From: Streptomyces sp. V4I2
GTDB taxonomy: Bacteria > Actinomycetota > Actinomycetes > Streptomycetales > Streptomycetaceae
Length of the DNA: 64,000 bases
NCBI RefSeq assembly: GCF_030817655.1
Contig: NZ_JAUSZM010000003.1
Span: 1,302,001 to 1,366,000 of the forward strand
Direction of reading: 5' to 3'
Shown: positions 44,563 to 52,666 of the stretch, one piece after another
Layout: every line of letters starts with the position of its first letter
Position numbering within the stretch: the stretch's first letter is position 1
Notes under the pieces: model-generated
Told to the model about the DNA's origin: nothing
Seen by the model: the letters and a program-made list of their open reading frames with translations, nothing else
Database searches by the model: none
Program-made: the position numbers and the translations under genes

Positions 44563-46737
44563 GTGACTCTGCGCGAGGACGATCCGCGGTCCGTCGGCGG
44601 TTACCGGATCGAATCGCGGATCGGGACCGGCGGCATGGGCGTCGTCTACCTCGGCAGATCGGCGTCGGGGCGGGCCGTCGCCGTCAAGGTCGTGCACACC
44701 CGGTATGCCGACAACGCCGAGTTCCGGGCCAGGTTCCGCCAGGAGATCGCGGCCGCGCGCCGGGTCAGCGGTGCGTTCACCGCACCGGTCGTGGACGCCG
44801 ACCCGGATGCGGAACGGCCGTGGATGGCCACCGCGTTCGTCCCGGGCCGCACGCTCGCCGAGCGGGTCGACGAGGCGGGTCCGCTGGCCTGGCATGCGCT
44901 GCGCCGTCTCGGCACCGAACTCGCCGAGGCGCTGCGGGAGATCCACCGGGCCGAGGTCGTGCACCGGGACCTCAAGCCGAGCAATGTGCTCCTGGTGGAG
45001 GGCGAGGGCGACGACGGGGCGGTGCGCGTCATCGACTTCGGCATCTCACGTGCGGCCAGCAGTGACGTCCGTACCCAGACGGGCATGGTGATGGGCTCGC
45101 CGCCGTTCATGGCACCGGAGCAGTTCAGCCGCCCCCGCGAGGTCGGCCCCGCCGTGGATGTCTTCTCGCTGGGCGCGGTCCTGGTGTACGCGGCCACCGG
45201 GCACAGCCCCTTCGAGGCGGAGAACGCCTATCTCGCCGCGTACAACACCGTGCACAGCCAGGCCGAGCTGGGTGACCTGCCCGAGCCGCTGCGGCCGTTG
45301 GTGTCGGCCTGTCTGGCGAAGGAGCCGGAGAACCGGCCGACGTCGAGCGAGGTGCTGGACGCGCTGGCCGGGCTGCCGGAGGAGCTGCCCGACGAGGATG
45401 ACCGTGCGGAGTCGTCCCGGATCCCGGTGACCACACTGTCGGGACACGCGACCTTGCCGTCCCCGGGCGACGGGCCGACCCGACAGAAGCCCCGTAGGAA
45501 AAAGCTGTGGACCGGCCTCGTCGGCGCGGCCCTCCTCGGCGTGGTCGTGGTGGCTTCGGTCGCCGTGGTGGCCGACGACCCGGCGAGCTCGGTCGACGAG
45601 GCCGGCCAGGCCGGCCCGCAGGCGACGGACCCGCAGGCGACGCCCAATGGTTCGGCACCGCCCGGCTGGAAGCCGTGGCACAAAACGCTGGCGCCGGACG
45701 AGGACGAGCCGATGGCCCTCGGCCCGGCGTGCACACCTGACCCGCTCGGCGTCTTCTGCTCCTCCTCACAGGTCGCCCTGACCCGGCTGAGCCCCGCGAC
45801 CGGCCGGGTGGACTGGACGAAGCCCATGAGCCAGAAGGAGGTCAGCAGTTTCTCGCTCCGCGAGCCCGTCGTCCATGACGGTGTGGTGTTCGTCGGCAGC
45901 GCGGACCGCTCCGAGGGAGTGGACGCCTTCGACGGCAGGACCGGGGAGCGGCTGTGGCATCTGGACGGTCCGGTGGGCGGGTTCGAGTCACTGAGCGGGG
46001 TGCTGGTCGTACGACTGGACGAGCTCGGGCCCTCCGAGACCGCGCGCTACGCGGCGTACGAGCCGGGCACGGGTGAGGAACTGTGGCGCCGTGAGCTGAC
46101 GTCCACCTCGTCGAGCCCCTTCTACGCGGGCCCCAAGGACACCCTCTACGCCGATCTGCGCGGCGGCTCCGGCGGAATCGCCCGCCTCGACGCACGCACC
46201 GGCAGGACGCTGGGCAGTGTCGAGGCGCCGAAGGGCGATCTGTGGCTGGCCACGGTGCACGACGACACGGCGTACTACGCGCGGTGGGAGGACGGCACCG
46301 GGGTCTCCGCCGCCTTCTTCGTCCAGGACCTCGGCAGCGGGAAGACCCGCCGCGTCGACTTCCCCTGGAGTGTCGAGCCGGAAGCGCCGCCGCTGGTGCA
46401 CGGCGACACCATGTACCTCTTCGACTACGGCAACGAGACCCTGCTCGCCCTGGATCTGAAACGCGGGAAGCCGCTGTGGACCAGCTCGCGCGAGCTGCGC
46501 GTCTTCAGCGAACCGGCCTATCACCAGGGCCGGTTGTACGTCATGATGCCGGACACCAGCATCCTGGCCCTCGATCCGGGCACCGGCAAGGAGATCGGGC
46601 GCACCGCCCCGTCCTTCGACACGGAGGGCCGGTCGTTCGAGGAACTGACCCCGAGTTCGGTGCCGCCGCTGCTGGCGGGCGGCGTGCTGTACGGGGTCAC
46701 CGGGCCGGGGATCTTCTCGGTGGCCGACGTTTCCTGA
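44563..46737 (+). CDS. Membrane Ser/Thr protein kinase with extracellular PQQ propeller
   Basis: Receptor-type kinase of 724 residues. The cytoplasmic kinase domain has the glycine loop GTGGMG (21-26), Lys42, HRDLKPSN (134-141, catalytic Asp136), DFG (158-160) and APE. A basic stop-transfer sequence and a helix lie at about 311-336. Residues from about 380 form a PQQ/WD-like beta propeller with repeated outer-strand motifs such as VDAFDGRTGERLWHL and ALDPGTGKEIG. The propeller would sense a ligand outside the cell. GTG at 44563 has GAAGGAG five bases before it, better than the upstream GTG at 44545. A strong terminator follows. Confidence 0.94.
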   Translation: MTLREDDPRSVGGYRIESRIGTGGMGVVYLGRSASGRAVAVKVVHTRYADNAEFRARFRQEIAAARRVSGAFTAPVVDADPDAERPWMATAFVPGRTLAERVDEAGPLAWHALRRLGTELAEALREIHRAEVVHRDLKPSNVLLVEGEGDDGAVRVIDFGISRAASSDVRTQTGMVMGSPPFMAPEQFSRPREVGPAVDVFSLGAVLVYAATGHSPFEAENAYLAAYNTVHSQAELGDLPEPLRPLVSACLAKEPENRPTSSEVLDALAGLPEELPDEDDRAESSRIPVTTLSGHATLPSPGDGPTRQKPRRKKLWTGLVGAALLGVVVVASVAVVADDPASSVDEAGQAGPQATDPQATPNGSAPPGWKPWHKTLAPDEDEPMALGPACTPDPLGVFCSSSQVALTRLSPATGRVDWTKPMSQKEVSSFSLREPVVHDGVVFVGSADRSEGVDAFDGRTGERLWHLDGPVGGFESLSGVLVVRLDELGPSETARYAAYEPGTGEELWRRELTSTSSSPFYAGPKDTLYADLRGGSGGIARLDARTGRTLGSVEAPKGDLWLATVHDDTAYYARWEDGTGVSAAFFVQDLGSGKTRRVDFPWSVEPEAPPLVHGDTMYLFDYGNETLLALDLKRGKPLWTSSRELRVFSEPAYHQGRLYVMMPDTSILALDPGTGKEIGRTAPSFDTEGRSFEELTPSSVPPLLAGGVLYGVTGPGIFSVADVS

Positions 46738-46773
46738 TCGGCGAGGGCGGCTGGGTCGGCGGGCGGAGCGGGC

Positions 46774-46805
46774 ACCCCGCCGGACGCGGCCCAGTCCGGC
46801 GGGGT
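46774..46805. terminator. Terminator hairpin between kinase and LPMO genes
   Basis: ACCCCGCCGGAC and GTCCGGCGGGGT form a 12-bp perfect stem around eight bases, 37 bases after the kinase stop and before the converging LPMO stop. Confidence 0.8.
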
Positions 46806-46830
46806 CCGATGGTCGTGGGCATCCGCCGGC

Positions 46831-47502
46831 TCAGCGGAAGTTCACGTCGCTGCACAGGAAGTACGTCTGGTCCATGTGCGATGCCTGCCAGATCGTGTAG
46901 ACGACGTGGCGGCCGCTGAGCCCCGACGTGCTCACGTCGATCGAGTAGTTCTGGCTGGGGCCGTAGCTGCCGGTCCTGGTGACCAGTTGGAGGTCGTCCC
47001 AGGTCAGTGGTTCGGTGGTGGGGTCGAAGCCCTGGCGTGTGACGTAGACCAGGAAGTAGTCCGCGCCATGGCTGGCCTGGTCGTACAGCTGCAGGGTGAA
47101 GTTGCCGGTGACGTCCGTCGTCTTCCAGGGACCCACGGCGTCCAGGGAGTTGTAACGGCCGCCCTCGGTCCGGCCGCCACTGCACAGTTGCCCGTCGGGG
47201 ACGACCGCTTCGAAGTTACCGGCGGAGCCGTTGCGGTAGAGGCCGTTCCAGTTCCACATGGCGTTGGGGTTGTCCTGCCACGCCTGCCAGCACATGGGGT
47301 CTTCCTGCTCCATGGCCGGGTTCTGGAAGTCGGATCCCCAGCGGAGCCAGCAGCCGTAGTTGCGGGATGCCGGGTCGACGACCGAGCCGTGGGCAGCGGC
47401 GGTGCCGCTCCACGGGATCAGGCAGATCAGCAGCGCGGTGAGCGCGCTGAGGACGAATGTCGGGCGAGATCCCATTCTGTTGTCGCGATCATGCCAAGTC
47501 AT
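46831..47502 (-). CDS. AA10 lytic polysaccharide monooxygenase
   Basis: Secreted copper enzyme of 223 residues that oxidatively cleaves crystalline polysaccharide. The signal peptide ends SGTAAA and the mature protein begins with His38 (HGSVVDPASRNYGCW), the N-terminal ligand of the copper histidine brace; His145 in SHGADYF is the second. Four cysteines suit two disulphides, and the end reads FLCSDVNF. A single catalytic domain without binding module. The MCWQAWQDNPNAMW segment resembles cellulose-active members. A CebR-like operator lies 48 bases upstream, consistent with cellulose regulation. Confidence 0.94.
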   Translation of the reverse strand: MTWHDRDNRMGSRPTFVLSALTALLICLIPWSGTAAAHGSVVDPASRNYGCWLRWGSDFQNPAMEQEDPMCWQAWQDNPNAMWNWNGLYRNGSAGNFEAVVPDGQLCSGGRTEGGRYNSLDAVGPWKTTDVTGNFTLQLYDQASHGADYFLVYVTRQGFDPTTEPLTWDDLQLVTRTGSYGPSQNYSIDVSTSGLSGRHVVYTIWQASHMDQTYFLCSDVNFR

Positions 47503-47549
47503 GGTCTCCTGCTTTCCTGCGCGGCCGGTTCAGGTGTGCACGGGAGCCG

Positions 47550-47563
47550 TGGGAGCGCTCCCG
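47550..47563. promoter_or_regulatory. CebR-like operator upstream of LPMO
   Basis: TGGGAGCGCTCCCG matches the known CebR box TGGGAGCGCTCCCA at 13 of 14 positions. It lies 48 bases upstream of the LPMO start and about 180 bases from the broken LacI gene. Confidence 0.75.
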
Positions 47564-47743
47564 CACTTCCAACTTGGGCCTCAGAAAACAGCGCTGCAAC
47601 ATTCGTTTGCGCCACTTTCGAGATGCGTCGGCCTGTCAGGACCGTGTTCCTGGTGACGAAAAACGTTCCAGGCGCCGTCGGGGTAGTCTTCCGTCGCCCA
47701 TGAGGACCACGTCGTGCCTGGTCGCACGACTGCACAGCGGGGG

Positions 47744-48330
47744 GTGGACACCATTTTGGTTCGCCCCGCCCGCATTCAGGACGTCGCGGCCGCCGCCGGG
47801 GTCTCGGTCTCCACGGTGTCGAACGTCCTGAACCGGCCCGAGCGCGTCAACGCCCTCACCGCCGAGCGGGTCCGCGACGCGGTCGCCGCACTCGACTACG
47901 TCCCCCATCCGGGAGCCGCCGGTCTGCGGACCGGGCACTCGTCCTCCATCGGCCTGTGCTGCCCGACGTGGCCAACTCCTTCTACTCGCGCATCGCACGG
48001 GGCGCCGCGGACGCGGCGTACGACCACGGTTGTTCCCTCGTTCTCTGCGACAGCGGGGACGCGCCGGAGCGGGAGCAGGGCTACTTCACCATGCTCGTCG
48101 AGCAACGGGCCGTCGGCGCCGTGGTGGTTCCGCTCGGCGCCGACCCCACCCGGCTCACGCGGCTGCGCGAGCGCGGCATCCCGCTGGCGCTGGCGGACCG
48201 TGCGATGCCGGCCCAGGAGGGCTGTTCCGTCTCCGTCGACGACATCGCCGGCGGCCGGATCGCCGTGCAGCACCTCCTGGACCGCGGAGCCCGCGACATC
48301 CTCGTCGTCAACGGTGAGAACGCGGCGGAA
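47744..48330 (+). pseudogene. LacI-family regulator, frameshifted and 3'-truncated
   Basis: The N-terminal helix-turn-helix is intact (RIQDVAAAAGVSVSTVSNVL and the hinge LRTGHSSSIGL). At about 47956 one G is missing, so the continuation VLPDVANSFYSRIARG reads in another frame, running to about 48325 (SVDDIAGGRIAVQHLLDRG). There the gene stops resembling LacI: roughly the C-terminal third is replaced by a tandemly duplicated 94-bp sequence. GTG at 47744 is the likely start. The repressor is almost certainly non-functional. Confidence 0.8.
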
Positions 48331-48517
48331 AACCGGAACAGCCACCGGTCACGACCTCGAACACAGCCGCGGATCGTGCTCAGCCGCACGCTCCCAGGCC
48401 CGCTCGCCCGGGTCACGGAGACAGCGGAAGACCGGAACATACCGCCGGTCACGACCTCGAACAGCGCCGCGGATCGTGCTCAGCCGCACAGTCCCAGGCC
48501 CGCTCGCCCGGGTCACG
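48325..48517. repeat. Tandem duplication of about 94 bp at the LacI/MerR junction
   Basis: Copy one is 48325-48417 and copy two 48424-48517. They share long identical blocks such as GGTCACGACCTCGAACA and GCCGCGGATCGTGCTCAGCC and the end CGCTCGCCCGGGTCACG, with scattered differences. The second copy supplies the last codon and stop of the MerR gene. Confidence 0.85.
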
Positions 48518-48944
48518 ATCGCCGCGCAGTCCGCTTCCTCGCCCCTGCGGCAGCCCGCGACGCGGCCGCCTTGAGGAGGCGGCGGAAGGTGGAGCATTCC
48601 ATGTGGCTCGGCGCGGGGCAGGCAGCGGCGTGACGTAGCGAGTCGCGCAGAACGCCGAGTTCGCGGATCGTCCTGTCCAGCTCCTCCGCCTTGGCCGCGA
48701 GCACCTGCCGGTCGATGCGGGGCTGTCCGTCCGGCGCGAACATGCGCCCGATCTCGTCGAGCGAGAAACCGGCGGTGCGCCCTGCGCCGATCAGCGCCAG
48801 ACGCTCCAGCACGCCGGGATCGTACTGGCGGCGCAGGCCCCGCCTGCCGATCGAGGCGATCAGGCCCTTCTCCTCGTAGAAACGCAGCGTCGAGGCGGGA
48901 ACCCCGGCGCGGTGCGCCACCTCGGCGATGTCCAGGTCTGTCAT
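48513..48944 (-). CDS. MerR-family transcription regulator
   Basis: Regulator of 143 residues. The N-terminal winged helix (IAEVAHRAGVPASTLRFYEEKG, first 28 residues) is followed by the MerR recognition region RRQYDPGVLERLALI and a coiled-coil dimerisation helix. Two cysteines remain in ACPAPSHMEC but not the four-cysteine iron-sulphur signature of SoxR. The stop falls in the second copy of the tandem duplication. It is divergent from a methyltransferase, and the shared promoter contains a SoxR-box-like palindrome it probably binds. Confidence 0.92.
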   Translation of the reverse strand: MTDLDIAEVAHRAGVPASTLRFYEEKGLIASIGRRGLRRQYDPGVLERLALIGAGRTAGFSLDEIGRMFAPDGQPRIDRQVLAAKAEELDRTIRELGVLRDSLRHAAACPAPSHMECSTFRRLLKAAASRAAAGARKRTARRS

Positions 48945-48948
48945 CCTC

Positions 48949-48976
48949 TTGACCTCAAGTCGACTTGAAGTAGGAC
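48949..48976. promoter_or_regulatory. MerR-type promoter with SoxR-box-like palindrome
   Basis: TTGACC (48949-48954) and TAGGAC (48971-48976) flank a 16-base spacer whose core TCAAGTCGACTTGA (48955-48968) is a perfect 14-bp palindrome, close to the SoxR box CCTCAAGTTAACTTGAGG. Placement inside the promoter spacer is the MerR-family arrangement. Confidence 0.65.
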
Positions 48977-49018
48977 GGTGTCATCCCCACCCCGGCAAGG
49001 CAACCACAGGAGCAGAAC

Positions 49019-49873
49019 ATGAACGCCACGCGCAGGACCGACGACGAACAGGCGGCCCGCTGGAACGGGCCCGCCGCCCATGCCTGGGTCGACGCCCAGG
49101 CGGTGCTGGACGAGATGCTCAGGCCCTTCGAAGACCTGCTCGTCGAAGCGGCAGTCGCCGAACCCGCGCGTCACGTGCTCGACGTCGGCTGCGGTACGGG
49201 CGGCACCACCCTGGCCGTCGCGCGGCGACTGGGCGCGGAGGGCCGTTGCGTCGGCATCGACATTTCCGAGCCGATGGTCACCGCCGCCCGGGCGCGCGCC
49301 GAACGGGAGGGCGTCCAGGCTTCCTTCGTCCGCGCCGACGCGCAGGACCACGCGTTCGAGCCCGCCACCTTCGACACGGTCATCTCGCGCTTCGGCGTCA
49401 TGTTCTTCAAGGACTTCGTCCGAGCCTTCACCAACCTGCGGCGTGCCGCGAGGGACGACGCCCGGCTCCGGTTCATCGCCTGGCGCGGCCCCGCGGAGAA
49501 TCCGTTCATGACGACCGCCGAACGCGCCGCGGCCCCGTTGCTGCCGAACCTCCCCGCCCGCCGACCGGACGAGCCGGGCCAGTTCGCCTTCTCGGACGCC
49601 GGCAGGGTCCACCACATCCTGGAGGAGAGCGGCTGGACCGGCATCGACGTCCGGCCGATCGACGTGGCCTGCGCTCTGCCCGAGAAGGAACTGGTCGGTT
49701 ACTTCACCCGGCTCGGTCCCGTCAGCCTCGTCCTGGGCGAGGCCGACGAGCGAACGCGACGGCGCGTCGTCGAGACGGTCCGCGCCGCCTTCGACCCCTT
49801 TGTGCAGGGCACGGAAGTCCGGTTCACAGCGGCCTGCTGGATGGTCGGTGCCCGAGCCTCGTCCGCGTCGTAG
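49019..49873 (+). CDS. Class I SAM-dependent methyltransferase (UbiE-like)
   Basis: Methyltransferase of 284 residues. The SAM motif VLDVGCGTGGTT lies near residue 53, GIDIS at the end of strand two, ADAQDHAF at strand three and FGVMFFKD at strand four. Substrate unknown. AGGAG lies seven bases before the ATG. The MerR-type promoter upstream suggests induction by a small molecule or stress detected by the divergent regulator. Confidence 0.9.
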   Translation: MNATRRTDDEQAARWNGPAAHAWVDAQAVLDEMLRPFEDLLVEAAVAEPARHVLDVGCGTGGTTLAVARRLGAEGRCVGIDISEPMVTAARARAEREGVQASFVRADAQDHAFEPATFDTVISRFGVMFFKDFVRAFTNLRRAARDDARLRFIAWRGPAENPFMTTAERAAAPLLPNLPARRPDEPGQFAFSDAGRVHHILEESGWTGIDVRPIDVACALPEKELVGYFTRLGPVSLVLGEADERTRRRVVETVRAAFDPFVQGTEVRFTAACWMVGARASSAS

Positions 49874-50000
49874 GGCGGGCAGCCCGCGTTCACGAAACTT
49901 TCGCGGCACCGGCAGCCCTTTCCCGAGCGCGGGTGACTGACGCATCCTCGATGCGAACACCTCCGATCAGACCGGGGCGGCGCCCCCATGAAAGGACCAC

Positions 50001-50711
50001 ATGACGCGGAAGAAGGCCCTGGTGGTCCGAGGCGGATGGGAGGGACACCAGCCGGTCAAGGCCACGGAGTTGTTCCTGCCCTTCCTCCAGCGCAACGGAT
50101 ACGACGTCCGGATCGAGGAGTCGACCGACGTCTACGCCGACGCCGCCGAGATGGCCGGCACCGACCTCGTCGTGCAGTGCGTCACGATGTCGGAGATCGC
50201 CGCGGAGCAGCTGTCGGGACTGAGCGCGGCGGTCGTGGCCGGCACCGGCTTCACCGGCTGGCACGGTGGCATCGCCGACTCGTTCCGCGCCTCCTCCGAC
50301 TATCTCCACCTGGTGGGAGGCCAGTTCGCGACCCACCCGGGCAAGGAGCCGTGTGAACGCCGGGGGGACGCGGACGACAACTTCCTGCCGCACGTCGTCA
50401 CCATCACGGAGCTCGGCCGCGAGCACCCCGTCACCGCGGGCATCGAGGATTTCGAGCTGAACACCGAGCAGTACTGGGTGCTCCACGACGACCTGAGCGA
50501 CGTCCTGGCCACCACCACCCATCCGGCCCGGCCGTGGCAGCCCTGGCACCGGCCGGTCACCTCACCGGCGGTCTGGACCCGTCGGTGGGGCGCCGGGCGC
50601 ATCGTGGTGACGACACCGGGGCACAGCCTCGACGTGCTCGAGCACCCCCAGGTCCGCACCATCATCGAAAGGGGCATGCTGTGGGCGACGCGCACCGCAT
50701 CGGCGTCGTAG
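50001..50711 (+). CDS. ThuA-domain protein
   Basis: Soluble protein of 236 residues of the ThuA family (PF06283), a class I glutamine-amidotransferase-like fold found in sugar catabolism loci. Recognisable segments are ALVVRGGWEGHQP, VAGTGFTGWHGGIADSF and TTPGHSLDVLEHP. Catalytic role is undetermined. AAAGGA precedes the ATG by four bases. It overlaps the next gene, a Gfo/Idh/MocA dehydrogenase, by 31 bases, so the two form an operon probably acting on one sugar derivative. Confidence 0.88.
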   Translation: MTRKKALVVRGGWEGHQPVKATELFLPFLQRNGYDVRIEESTDVYADAAEMAGTDLVVQCVTMSEIAAEQLSGLSAAVVAGTGFTGWHGGIADSFRASSDYLHLVGGQFATHPGKEPCERRGDADDNFLPHVVTITELGREHPVTAGIEDFELNTEQYWVLHDDLSDVLATTTHPARPWQPWHRPVTSPAVWTRRWGAGRIVVTTPGHSLDVLEHPQVRTIIERGMLWATRTASAS

Positions 50712-51793
50712 GTCTCGGAGTCATCTCCCGCGCGTACCTGAACACGCTCATCGGCCATCCCGCCGTACGCGTCACCGCGGTCGCCGACCTCGACGCCTCC
50801 CGGTCGGCCACGGTCGCCGCGGAACTGCCCGCCGCCGAGGCGCTGACCGTCGAGGAGTTGCTGAGCAGCCCGGACGTGGACACGGTGCTGAACCTCACCG
50901 TTCCCGCGGCCCACGCCGAGATCGCCCTCGGCGCCATCGGCCACGGCAAGAACGTCTACGGGGAGAAGCCGCTGGCCGCCACCCTCCTCGACGCCCACAC
51001 CGTCATGGAGGCCGCCGCGAAGGCAGGAGTCGGTGTGGGGTGCGCGCCGGACACCGTCCTGGGCACCGGAATCCAGACGGCGCGGACGGCTGTGGAGGCG
51101 GGGAGCATCGGACGCCCCCTGTCCGCCTCGGCCGTCATGACCACCCCGGGACACGAACGCTGGCATCCCCACCCCGACTTCTACTACACCGCCGGGGGTG
51201 GCCCCCTGCTGGACATGGGGCCGTACTACCTGGCGTCCCTGGTCCACCTGCTCGGTCCGGTGCGAGCCGTGATCGGGGCGTCCAGCCGACTGCGCGCCGA
51301 GCGCGTCATCGGTTCCGGCCCGCGCGCGGGCGAGCGGATACCCGTCGAGGTGGACAGTCATGTCTCCGGTGTCCTCGAGCACGCGGACGGTGCCCTGACG
51401 ACCATCACGACGAGCTTCGACGGCGTGACCACCACGGCGGCGCCGATCGAGGTCCACGGCGAGACGGGGACGCTCACGGTTCCGGATCCGAACCACTTCG
51501 ACGGCGAGGTACGGCTCTTCGAACTCGGCGCCGAGCAGTGGCGCACGCTCCCGCCGTCGGCGGGCTACGTCGGTGGCGCACGGGGCATCGGTCTGCTCGA
51601 CTTCATCACCGCCGACGAGCGGCGGCCGCCTCGCGCGAACGGCGACCTCGCCCTGCACGTGCTGGAGGCGATGAGCGCGCTCCTCCGCTCGTCGGCCGAG
51701 GGGCGCCGCATAGAGCTGACGACGTCGACGGCGCCGCCCGTCCCCGTCCCACTGACGGCCGCCGAGGAGTGGAGACGACGCTCCGCCCGCTGA
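50681..51793 (+). CDS. Gfo/Idh/MocA-family oxidoreductase
   Basis: NAD(P)-dependent sugar dehydrogenase or isomerase of 370 residues. The Rossmann motif GVVGLGVISRAYLNTL is at the N-terminus, EKPLAATL carries the family lysine and GPLLDMGPYYL lies in the catalytic domain. GTG at 50681 follows AAAGGGG and starts the family N-terminus; the frame to 50534 is a shadow. It overlaps ThuA and converges on the ABC permease genes, so a common sugar pathway is plausible. Distinct from the dehydrogenase at 8044-9159. Confidence 0.92.
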   Translation: MGDAHRIGVVGLGVISRAYLNTLIGHPAVRVTAVADLDASRSATVAAELPAAEALTVEELLSSPDVDTVLNLTVPAAHAEIALGAIGHGKNVYGEKPLAATLLDAHTVMEAAAKAGVGVGCAPDTVLGTGIQTARTAVEAGSIGRPLSASAVMTTPGHERWHPHPDFYYTAGGGPLLDMGPYYLASLVHLLGPVRAVIGASSRLRAERVIGSGPRAGERIPVEVDSHVSGVLEHADGALTTITTSFDGVTTTAAPIEVHGETGTLTVPDPNHFDGEVRLFELGAEQWRTLPPSAGYVGGARGIGLLDFITADERRPPRANGDLALHVLEAMSALLRSSAEGRRIELTTSTAPPVPVPLTAAEEWRRRSAR

Positions 51794-51809
51794 CGCACGC
51801 CGCCGTGCG
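51794..51809. terminator. Small hairpin between converging genes
   Basis: CGCACG and CGTGCG pair around CCGC immediately after the dehydrogenase stop and 24 bases before the converging permease stop. Confidence 0.4.
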
Positions 51810-51832
51810 GCCGAGGGGTGCGACCGCCGCCC

Positions 51833-52666
51833 TCAGCGCAAGGCCCCCTTGGTGGCGTCGGCGATGAACCCGCGGGCGAAGAAGGTGAACACCAGCACCA
51901 GCGGGATGACCGACAGCAGCACCCCGGCCATCACCATGCTGTAGTCGGTGGAGTGGCCGGCGTACAGCTGTGCCAGTGACACCTGGAGGGTGAGGCGGTC
52001 CGGGTTGACCAGCATCACCAGCGGCAGGATGTAGTCGTTCCACGCGGCGATGAAGGTGTAGATGCCGAGGAACGCCAGGGCCGGGCGGACGCACGGCAGC
52101 ACCACGTGCCAGTACAGGCGGAAGAACCCGGCGCCCTCCATCCGGGCGGCGTCCAGCAGTTCGTCCGGGACGCCGCTGCTGGTGTACTGGCGCATCCAGA
52201 AGATGCCGAAGGCGTTGGCGGCGGCGGGCACGATGAGCGCCTGGAGGGTGCCCAGCCAGCCCAGCTGCACCATGATCTCGTACTGCGGGATGATCGCCAG
52301 CTGGGTCGGCAGGATGTACATCGCGAGCAGGAGGCCGAACAGGTACTTCTTGGCGGGGAAGTCGTACTTGGCGAAGGCGAAGGCCGCCAGGGAGTCGAAG
52401 AACAGCACCAGCAGGGTCGTCCCGACCGCCACGATCACCGTGTTGAACAGCGACCCGAAGAAGTCCATCTTGTCGAACAGGTGCTGGATGTTGGTTCCCA
52501 GGTTGGAACCGAACCACAGCTTCGGCGGGTAGCTGTAGATGTCCTGCGAGGTGTTCGTCGCCATGACGATGATCCAGTAGAACGGGAACACCGAGATGAC
52601 GACACCGGTCATCAGGATGAGATGGACGCTCAGCCCGCGGACGCGCTTGCGGTTCTGGCTGTTCAC
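51833..52666 (-). CDS. Carbohydrate ABC importer permease, MalG type
   Basis: Inner-membrane permease of 277 residues with six helices. The coupling loop DAARMEGAGFFRLYWHVVLP is the EAA motif. The ATG overlaps the stop of the MalF-type gene by four bases. It is the last gene of the SBP-MalF-MalG operon transcribed from near 55.0 kb. No ATPase is encoded, as for the first sugar operon. Confidence 0.94.
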   Translation of the reverse strand: MNSQNRKRVRGLSVHLILMTGVVISVFPFYWIIVMATNTSQDIYSYPPKLWFGSNLGTNIQHLFDKMDFFGSLFNTVIVAVGTTLLVLFFDSLAAFAFAKYDFPAKKYLFGLLLAMYILPTQLAIIPQYEIMVQLGWLGTLQALIVPAAANAFGIFWMRQYTSSGVPDELLDAARMEGAGFFRLYWHVVLPCVRPALAFLGIYTFIAAWNDYILPLVMLVNPDRLTLQVSLAQLYAGHSTDYSMVMAGVLLSVIPLVLVFTFFARGFIADATKGALR

